Source of the DNA: Streptomyces albus subsp. albus
GTDB lineage: Bacteria > Actinomycetota > Actinomycetes > Streptomycetales > Streptomycetaceae
Assembly: GCF_000725885.1 (NCBI RefSeq)
Contig: NZ_JODR01000017.1
Location: forward strand, 181,716-245,715
Reading direction: 5' to 3'
Length of the DNA: 64,000 bases
Each line of letters opens with the position of its first letter. Within the stretch, counting starts at the first letter, position 1. The position numbers were made by a program, and so were the translations under genes. The notes below the pieces were generated by a model, which was given only the letters and a program-made list of their open reading frames with translations, was not told the origin of the DNA and ran no database searches. Shown here in pieces: positions 58,120 through 64,000 of this stretch.

Positions 58120-59514
58120 GTGAACGACTCCCCGGGCTGGGCCTCGCCCGGATCCTCCTCGCCCGAATCCGGGCCCGACCGACCCGCGGACACCACCGCA
58201 CAGGGGGAGGACGCCAAGGGCGACGACACGGAGCGCACCACTGCCGACGCCGTACCAAGGCCCCGGGACGACCAGTCCGGCGACGACCGCCCCCGCAACT
58301 GGTCCTCCCAACAGCCGCCCGCCGCCCCGCAGGACTCCGCCTGGGGTGCCCCCACCACCGGCCGCAGCCCCCGCAACGGCCCGGCCCGGCCCGGGCACCA
58401 GGATGCGAACCCCGCCCCGCAGCCCCCGGCGGCCCCCGGCCCAGGCTGGAACCAGGGGGGTTGGAATCAAGGCGGCTGGAACCAGGGCGGCTGGCACAAC
58501 GGCTGGGCACGGCAGCCCCTGCCGCCCAAACCCGGCGTCGTCCCCCTGCGCCCGCTCGGCGTCGGCGAGATCCTCGACGGCTCAGTCAGCACCATGCGCG
58601 CCCACTGGCGCACCGTCCTGGGCATCTCCCTCGCCGTCGCGGTCATCACCGAACTCGTCTCCGCCCTGGTCATGGGGCTGTGGCTGGGCGACACCAGCAG
58701 CGAACTCGACGCCCTGGCCGAGACCGACAACCCCAGCATGGACGACGTCAGCGGCGCCCTCACCAGCGCGTTCAGTAGCCTGAGCGTCGTCGCCGTCGTC
58801 AGCATGCTCGGCAGCGTCATCGCCACTGCCATGCTGACCGTCGTCGTCAGCCGCGCCGTCCTCGGCCGCAACGTCACCCTCGGCGAAGCCTGGCGCGACT
58901 CCCGCCCTCAGCTCCTGCGTCTGCTCGGGCTGCTCATCGTCATCCCGCTCCTCGTCTCCGTCGCCTTCCTGGTCTGCCTGCTGCCCGGCCTCCTCCTCTC
59001 CTTCGGCGGTTCAGCCAACCTGGGCATCGCCCTGCTCTTCCTCGGCTTCCTTGGCGGACTCGCCGCCGGAGCCTGGATCTGGGTGCGCTTCTGCCTCGCG
59101 CCACCGGCCCTGATGCTGGAGAAACAAGGGCTCCTCGCCGCCCTGCGTCGCTCGGGCAAACTGGTCAGCGGCAGCTGGTGGCGCATCCTCGGGATCCAGC
59201 TCCTCGCCTTCCTCCTGATCTCCGCTATCTCCTTCGTCGCCGCCCTGCCCACCACCGTCATCTCGGCGCTCTTCACCGGCGGATCCACCCTCACCGACAC
59301 CGCAGCCGCCACCGGCTGGACCCCCCTCATCATCAACGGCATCGGTTCCGTCATCGCCTCGACCATCTCCCTCCCGCTCAACGCCGGCATCACCGCCCTG
59401 CTCTACCTCGACCAGCGCATCCGCCGCGAGGCCCTCGACCTCGAACTCGCCCGCGCCGCAGGCGTCCCCGGCTACGACAACCCCACGCCCGAGCCGCCCG
59501 CCCCGGGAAGCTGA
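58120..59514 (+). CDS. Polytopic membrane protein with Trp/Asn/Gln/Gly-repeat N-terminus
   Basis: A 464-aa protein. Residues 1-~140 are hydrophilic and Pro/Gly/Asp-rich, ending in three exact WNQGG pentapeptides and WHNGW. The rest holds about six membrane segments with amphipathic helices between them (GVGEILDGSVSTMRAHWRTV, LGEAWRDSRPQLLRLL, LLAALRRSGKLVSGSWWRIL). This is the pattern of the glycerophosphoryl-diester-phosphodiesterase membrane-domain family common in actinobacteria. Function unknown. The GTG at 58120 has GAGGTGA upstream. It begins the operon with the DUF4129, DUF4350, MoxR and DUF58 genes; the DUF4129 gene starts 4 bp after its stop. Confidence 0.85.
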   Translation: MNDSPGWASPGSSSPESGPDRPADTTAQGEDAKGDDTERTTADAVPRPRDDQSGDDRPRNWSSQQPPAAPQDSAWGAPTTGRSPRNGPARPGHQDANPAPQPPAAPGPGWNQGGWNQGGWNQGGWHNGWARQPLPPKPGVVPLRPLGVGEILDGSVSTMRAHWRTVLGISLAVAVITELVSALVMGLWLGDTSSELDALAETDNPSMDDVSGALTSAFSSLSVVAVVSMLGSVIATAMLTVVVSRAVLGRNVTLGEAWRDSRPQLLRLLGLLIVIPLLVSVAFLVCLLPGLLLSFGGSANLGIALLFLGFLGGLAAGAWIWVRFCLAPPALMLEKQGLLAALRRSGKLVSGSWWRILGIQLLAFLLISAISFVAALPTTVISALFTGGSTLTDTAAATGWTPLIINGIGSVIASTISLPLNAGITALLYLDQRIRREALDLELARAAGVPGYDNPTPEPPAPGS

Positions 59515-59518
59515 CGCC

Positions 59519-60253
59519 ATGCCGGGGGGACCGACCACCGTCGCAACACTCCATGCCGCCGTGCTCCGCCGCACAACGGCACGGAACGGCGACGACGTGC
59601 CCGTCACCACCCCCCGGCTGCCCGCCCGGGAAGACGCCGAACGCGAACTGACCAAGCCCGAATACCACCAACACGACCCGAACCTCGCCCAACGCGCCCT
59701 CAACTGGCTGTGGGACCGCATCGGCGACCTGCTCAGCACCGCAGCCGGCGCCAGCCCCGGCGGCTGGATCGGGCTCCTTGCCATCACCGTCCTCGTCATC
59801 CTCCTTCTCATCGCACTCCGCCTGCGCCTGGGAAAGCTCCGCCCCCAGCCGTCCACCAGCACCGGCGACCTGTTCACCGACCGCCCCCGCACCGCGGACG
59901 ACCACCGGGCAGCAGCCGAAGCGCACGCCGCCGCGGGCCACTGGAGCGCCGCCGTCCAGGAACGCATGCGCGCCCTCGTCCGCTCCCTGGAGGAACGCGC
60001 CCTGCTCGACCCACGCCCCGGCCGCACCGCCGACGAAGCAGCCACCGAAGCAGGCCGCGCCCTCCCCGGCCACGCCGCACAACTCCGCACTGCGGCACGC
60101 ACATTCGACGACATCACCTACGGCGACCGCTCCGCCGACCAGGCCGCCTACACCCGCCTGCGCGATCTCGACACCGACCTCCTCTCCACCACACCCCGCC
60201 CCGCCGCAGACACCGCCTCGCCCACGCCGGCCCAGCGTGGAGGCCCCGCTTGA
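59519..60253 (+). CDS. DUF4129 domain membrane protein
   Basis: A 244-aa single-pass membrane protein. The membrane helix is at ~85-105 (WIGLLAITVLVILLLIALRL). The DUF4129 region after it has ADDHRAAAEAHAAAGHWSAA, then ERMRALVRSLEERALLDPRPGRTADE and YGDRSADQAAYTRLRDLD, typical of the C-terminal domain of transglutaminase-like operon proteins. It has no catalytic residues of its own. Members always sit with MoxR and DUF58 genes. The stop overlaps the TTG start of the DUF4350 gene. Confidence 0.86.
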   Translation: MPGGPTTVATLHAAVLRRTTARNGDDVPVTTPRLPAREDAERELTKPEYHQHDPNLAQRALNWLWDRIGDLLSTAAGASPGGWIGLLAITVLVILLLIALRLRLGKLRPQPSTSTGDLFTDRPRTADDHRAAAEAHAAAGHWSAAVQERMRALVRSLEERALLDPRPGRTADEAATEAGRALPGHAAQLRTAARTFDDITYGDRSADQAAYTRLRDLDTDLLSTTPRPAADTASPTPAQRGGPA

Positions 60254-61518
60254 CGACCCCGGCCGCCACCTCGACCTCCCCCACAGCCCGCCTGCTGTGG
60301 CGGCGTGCCCGAGGGCTCCTCCTGGCCGCCGCCGTACTGGCCGTCGCCGGCGTGACCATCGCCGCCCTGCGCTCCGGCGAGCACACCGGCGCCCTCGATC
60401 CCCGCTCGGCCGCCCCTTACGGCAGCAAGGCCCTCTCCCGTCTGCTGGCCGACCGGGGCGTAAGCACCAACATCGTCACCAGCACCGACCAGGTACGCGC
60501 CGAGACCGGTCCCCGCACCACCCTCCTCGTGCCGTTTCCCAATTCCCTCGACGACCATCAGCGCAAAGCCGTCCGCGACGCCGCCGGCCACAGCGGCCGA
60601 ACCGTCCTCCTCTCCCCGGGCCCCGACGCGACGGCTGCCCTCATCCACGGCGTCCGTACCTCCGCACCGACACCGGTGCAGCGCACACCCCCGGACTGCA
60701 CCCTCCCCGCCGCACAGCGGGCCGGCGACAGCGACCTCGGCGGCTTCCGCTACACCACGAACACCGAGGGCTCCGACGCCTGCTACCTCAGCGACGGCAA
60801 ACCCACCCTCCTCCGCGTCCCCCACGCCCTCTCCGAAGACACCGAAACGTCAGGCGACACCGTCCTGCTGGGCACCCCCGAACCCCTCTACAACAAGCAC
60901 CTCGACCAGCACGGCAACGCCTCCCTGACCCTGCAACTCCTCGGCACACACCCCCGCCTCCTCTGGTACCTGCCCACGGACGCCGGCACCGCGCCCCCGA
61001 GCGACCAGCAACGCGGCCTCCTCGACCTCCTCCCCAGCGGCTGGACCTGGGCCACCCTCCAACTCGGCGTCGCCGCAGCACTCGCCGCCCTCTGGCGAGC
61101 CCGCCGCCTGGGCCCACTCGTGCCCGAGAAGCTCCCCGTCAGCGTGCCCGCCTCCGAGACCACCGAAGGCCGCGCACGCCTCTACCGGCGCGCCAACGCC
61201 CGAGGCCACGCCGCCGACGCGCTCCGCTCCGCGAGCCGCACCAGACTCGCCCCGCAAGCCGGGCTACCGCCGGCTCAGGCTCACCTCCCCGAAGTGCTCG
61301 TACCGGCCCTGACCGACCGGACAGCCCGCCACCCTGTCCCAGCGCCGGACAGCGGCCCATTCGACGAGCGCACCATCCGCACGCTGCTCTTCGGACCACC
61401 GCCACAGGACGATGCCGCACTCGCCCGCCTCGCGGACGACCTCGACCGCCTGGAACGGCATCTGATCTCGGACACCTCTCCCGCCACACCTCCGAAAGAC
61501 AAGGACACCTCTTCGTGA
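60250..61518 (+). CDS. DUF4350 domain membrane protein, TTG start
   Basis: A 422-aa protein with an N-terminal membrane helix (~20-40) and a second near residue 270 (WATLQLGVAAALAALW). The DUF4350 domain between them faces outward (LDPRSAAPYGSKALSRLLAD, TTLLVPFPNSLDDHQRKAV) and resembles a glutamine-amidotransferase-like fold without obvious catalytic Cys. The start is the TTG at 60250, which overlaps the preceding TGA (TTGA) and has GGAGG 6 nt upstream. Longer frames lie inside the DUF4129 gene. It is coupled to moxR by GTGA. Confidence 0.87.
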   Translation: MTTPAATSTSPTARLLWRRARGLLLAAAVLAVAGVTIAALRSGEHTGALDPRSAAPYGSKALSRLLADRGVSTNIVTSTDQVRAETGPRTTLLVPFPNSLDDHQRKAVRDAAGHSGRTVLLSPGPDATAALIHGVRTSAPTPVQRTPPDCTLPAAQRAGDSDLGGFRYTTNTEGSDACYLSDGKPTLLRVPHALSEDTETSGDTVLLGTPEPLYNKHLDQHGNASLTLQLLGTHPRLLWYLPTDAGTAPPSDQQRGLLDLLPSGWTWATLQLGVAAALAALWRARRLGPLVPEKLPVSVPASETTEGRARLYRRANARGHAADALRSASRTRLAPQAGLPPAQAHLPEVLVPALTDRTARHPVPAPDSGPFDERTIRTLLFGPPPQDDAALARLADDLDRLERHLISDTSPATPPKDKDTSS

Positions 61519-62480
61519 GCGCCCCCTCCGCAGACAGCGCCCGCAGCGCCCTCGAGGCGCTCCGCCAGGAAATCTCCAAAGCCGTCGTGGGCCAGGACGC
61601 CACGGTCACCGGCATGGTCGTAGCACTGCTGTGCCGCGGTCACGTCCTCCTGGAAGGAGTGCCCGGAGTCGCCAAGACGCTGCTGGTACGAACGCTGGCC
61701 ACCGCACTCGACCTCGACACCAAGCGGGTCCAGTTCACTCCCGACCTCATGCCGAGCGACGTCACCGGCTCCCTCGTCTACGACTCACGCACCGCCGAAT
61801 TCTCCTTCCAGCCCGGCCCCGTCTTCACCAACCTCCTCCTCGCCGACGAGATCAACCGCACTCCTCCCAAGACACAGGCCGCCCTCCTCGAAGCCATGGA
61901 GGAACACCAGGTGTCGGTGGACGGTACGCCCCGCGCCCTGCCCGAGTTCTTCCTGGTCGCAGCCACCCAGAACCCGGTCGAATACGAAGGGACCTACCCG
62001 CTCCCCGAAGCACAGCTGGACCGCTTTCTGCTGAAGCTCAACGTGCCACTGCCCTCGCGGGACACCGAGATCGATGTCCTCACACGTCACGCTGAAGGCT
62101 TCGACCCACGCGACCTGCACGCCACCGGGGTACGCCCCGTCGCCGGCGCCGCCGAGATCCAGGCCGCCCGCGCCGCCGTCGCCGAGACCACCGTCGCCCC
62201 GGAAGTCACCGGCTACATCGTCGATATCTGTCGTGCCACGCGCGAATCCCCCTCGCTCTCCCTCGGCGTCTCACCCCGAGGCGCCACCGCTCTGCTCGCC
62301 ACCGCCCGCGCATGGGCATGGCTCACCGGCCGGGACTACGTCACCCCGGACGACGTAAAGGCCTTCGCCCCTCCCACGCTTCGCCACCGCGTCCAACTCC
62401 GCCCGGAGGCCGAGATGGAAGGCATCACAGCGGACAGCGTGATCAACTCGATCCTTTCCCACGTACCGGTCCCCCGCTGA
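61515..62480 (+). CDS. moxR: MoxR-family AAA+ ATPase
   Basis: A 321-aa AAA+ chaperone-like ATPase. Walker A is GVPGVAKT (48-55), Walker B LLLADEINRTPPKTQAALLE, sensor 1 region FLVAATQNPVEYEGTYPLPEA with LDRF as the arginine-finger segment, and sensor 2 GVSPRGATALLATARAWA. MoxR proteins help mature or activate partner proteins, usually VWA/DUF58 proteins encoded alongside. The GTG at 61515 overlaps the previous stop and has AAGGA upstream. It works with the following DUF58 protein. Confidence 0.95.
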   Translation: MSAPSADSARSALEALRQEISKAVVGQDATVTGMVVALLCRGHVLLEGVPGVAKTLLVRTLATALDLDTKRVQFTPDLMPSDVTGSLVYDSRTAEFSFQPGPVFTNLLLADEINRTPPKTQAALLEAMEEHQVSVDGTPRALPEFFLVAATQNPVEYEGTYPLPEAQLDRFLLKLNVPLPSRDTEIDVLTRHAEGFDPRDLHATGVRPVAGAAEIQAARAAVAETTVAPEVTGYIVDICRATRESPSLSLGVSPRGATALLATARAWAWLTGRDYVTPDDVKAFAPPTLRHRVQLRPEAEMEGITADSVINSILSHVPVPR

Positions 62481-62496
62481 GAGAGCTGAACACCCC

Positions 62497-63807
62497 ATGG
62501 CCCTCACCGGACGAACAGCGCTCATCGCCGCTCTCGGAGCACTCTTCGTGGGCCTGGTGCTGCCCAGCTGGACCGGTCTGCTCGCTGTCGAACTCCCCCT
62601 CCTGCTCGTCATCGTCGCCGACCTCGTATGGGCAGCACCAGTGAATCGACTCCTGTTCACCCGAAGCGGTGACACTTCAGTTCGACTCGGCGAACAGGCT
62701 GTCGCATCACTGGTTGTCTCCAACCCCGGCCGTCGCCCGCTTCGCGCACGTATCAGGGACGCCTGGCCACCGAGCTGCTGGCCTTCGGACGCGCCGCCCG
62801 AGGCAGGACACCACCGGCTCCGCATCCCGCCCGGCGAGCGCCGCCGCATCACGACCACCCTCCAGCCCACTCGCCGGGGAGACCGCACCGCACACCGCGT
62901 CACCGTCCGCTCCTACGGCCCGCTGGGTCTCGCGGCCCGCCAAGGCCACCACCAGGTGCCCTGGACGATCCGGGTTCTCCCCGCCTTCACCAGCCGCAAG
63001 CACCTGCCGGCAAAGCTGGCACGCCTCCGCGAACTCGACGGCCGCACCAGTGTGCTGACCCGAGGCCAAGGCACCGAGTTCGACAGCCTGCGCGACTACG
63101 TACCCGGCGACGACACCCGCTCCATCGACTGGCGAGCAACCGCCCGGCAGACATCCGTCGCCGTCCGCACCTGGCGCCCCGAACGGGACCGGCGCATCCT
63201 GCTCGCCCTCGACACCGGACGCACCTCAGCCGGACGCCTCGGCAACGTGCCCCGTCTCGACGTCGCCATGGACGCGGCCCTCCTCCTGGCCGCCCTGGCC
63301 TCCCGGGCCGGCGACCGCGTCGATCTCCTCGCCCACGACCGCGCAGCCCGAGCCAGAGTCACCGGACGTACGGGTCACCAAGTGCTGCCCGCCATGGTCG
63401 ACGCCATGGCGCCGCTGGAATCCGCACTCGTCGAATCCGACCTCCGCAGCCTCGCCTCCACAGCACTGCGCATGGCCCCACAAAGGTCTTTGCTCGTCCT
63501 GTTCACTGGACTTGACCGCGCTCCGGTCGAAGAGGGGCTGCTTCCCGTTCTTTCGCTGCTCACCCAACGCCACACCGTCCTCGTCGCAGCGGTGGCAGAC
63601 CCCCGCATCGACGAGATGGCCCGTGCCCGCGGCAGTCTCGACGCGGTCTACGACGCGGCAGCCGCCTCCCGAGCCCAGGCAGAACGCAAGGAAACAGCCG
63701 ATCGTCTCCGCCGACACGGCGTCACGGTCGTCGACGCCCCACCGTCTCGTCTCGCCCCTGAACTCGCTGACGCCTACCTCGCTCTCAAGGCCGCAGGCCG
63801 CCTCTGA
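62497..63807 (+). CDS. DUF58 domain protein
   Basis: A 436-aa protein. Two N-terminal membrane helices (residues 7-48) are followed by a beta-rich region and the DUF58 signature EFDSLRDYVPGDDTRSIDWR, then ATARQTSVAVRTW. A VWA-like domain follows (ILLALDTGRTSAG for the degenerate MIDAS DxSxS, and LLVLFTGLD). It is the conserved partner of MoxR, with unknown function, thought to assemble with the DUF4129/DUF4350 proteins at the membrane. The start is the ATG 16 bp after moxR. A short hairpin follows. Confidence 0.93.
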   Translation: MALTGRTALIAALGALFVGLVLPSWTGLLAVELPLLLVIVADLVWAAPVNRLLFTRSGDTSVRLGEQAVASLVVSNPGRRPLRARIRDAWPPSCWPSDAPPEAGHHRLRIPPGERRRITTTLQPTRRGDRTAHRVTVRSYGPLGLAARQGHHQVPWTIRVLPAFTSRKHLPAKLARLRELDGRTSVLTRGQGTEFDSLRDYVPGDDTRSIDWRATARQTSVAVRTWRPERDRRILLALDTGRTSAGRLGNVPRLDVAMDAALLLAALASRAGDRVDLLAHDRAARARVTGRTGHQVLPAMVDAMAPLESALVESDLRSLASTALRMAPQRSLLVLFTGLDRAPVEEGLLPVLSLLTQRHTVLVAAVADPRIDEMARARGSLDAVYDAAAASRAQAERKETADRLRRHGVTVVDAPPSRLAPELADAYLALKAAGRL

Positions 63808-63812
63808 GCCCT

Positions 63813-63836
63813 CCGGACGTTTCACTGCACGTCCGG
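63813..63836 (+). terminator. Short hairpin after the DUF58 gene
   Basis: An 8-bp perfect inverted repeat (63813-63820 with 63829-63836, 8-nt loop) starts 5 bp after the stop codon. It is a weak candidate terminator, so read-through into the next gene beyond the window is possible. Confidence 0.4.
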
Positions 63837-64000
63837 GCGACAGCCGCGGACACAGAGAGCCGCACGGTCATCTGACGGCCGGCTCGACCCACCACTCACC
63901 ACCATCCAGAACCTCACCCCCGAAGGACGGTAACCCCAGCGGGGGATGCCTCCCGGAGACCGCACACGGGGCCGGTGTCCGCCAGCCGGCGGGAAAGTGA

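Noticed and set aside
60250..60252. Start of the DUF4350 gene at an earlier ATG or GTG
   Set aside because: All earlier in-frame starts lie within the DUF4129 gene. GGAGG at proper spacing before the TTG and the TTGA overlap decide the start.

Overview
The window is a very GC-rich actinobacterial chromosome segment that reads as Streptomyces. Third codon positions are almost all G or C, genes are packed with ATGA/GTGA stop-start overlaps, and GTG and TTG starts are common. The gene set at 44-58 kb (secA, an orphan NarL-type regulator, long hibernation factor, comF, lpqB, mtrB, mtrA, mtnA) is the conserved Streptomyces core arrangement. No tRNA, rRNA, CRISPR, insertion sequence or phage gene was seen.

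Layout. (1) 0-2.2 kb: two permeases of a sugar ABC importer, the first with a MalF-like extracytoplasmic insert. (2) 2.2-6.8 kb: a decaprenyl-phosphoryl-arabinose (DPA)-type module. A GtrA-like protein, a UbiA-type phosphoribosyltransferase and a PAP2 phosphatase lie on one strand, and DprE1- and DprE2-like epimerase subunits diverge from them. (3) 6.9-32.9 kb: a large cell-envelope glycopolymer locus. It holds a methyltransferase, two tandem GT2-TagF fusion proteins, a seven-gene minus-strand operon (acetyltransferase, aminotransferase, Gfo/Idh dehydrogenase, double GT, GT4, nucleotide-sugar dehydrogenase, GT2), an AftB-like GT-C membrane glycosyltransferase, an acyltransferase-3 protein, a GT4 with an extra C-terminal domain, and a third TagF-like protein with a membrane domain. 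(4) 33-38 kb: the large NAD-dependent glutamate dehydrogenase. (5) 38.5-42.4 kb: small accessory genes, an HAD hydrolase, a frameshifted monooxygenase relic and a DUF6912 gene. (6) 42.7-58 kb: a DUF6459 protein with an 11-copy 36-bp coding minisatellite, SecA, a GNAT, a YcaQ-like DNA glycosylase, the response regulator, HPF, ComF, and the mtnA-mtrA-mtrB-lpqB operon. (7) 58-63.8 kb: a membrane-protein/DUF4129/DUF4350/MoxR/DUF58 operon.

How the parts fit. The DPA-type genes predict a lipid-linked pentofuranose donor made in the cytoplasm, flipped by the GtrA-like protein and used outside by the AftB-like enzyme. The minus-strand operon predicts a UDP-diacetamido-uronic acid and transferases to install it. 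The TagF-like proteins predict a polyol-phosphate chain. Together this looks like one composite wall glycopolymer system whose product cannot be read from sequence. The most unusual features are the co-occurrence of these three chemistries, several in-frame minisatellites inside envelope proteins, an alanine at the benzothiazinone-target cysteine position of DprE1, and a full-length Shine-Dalgarno sequence with no start codon in the hpf leader.
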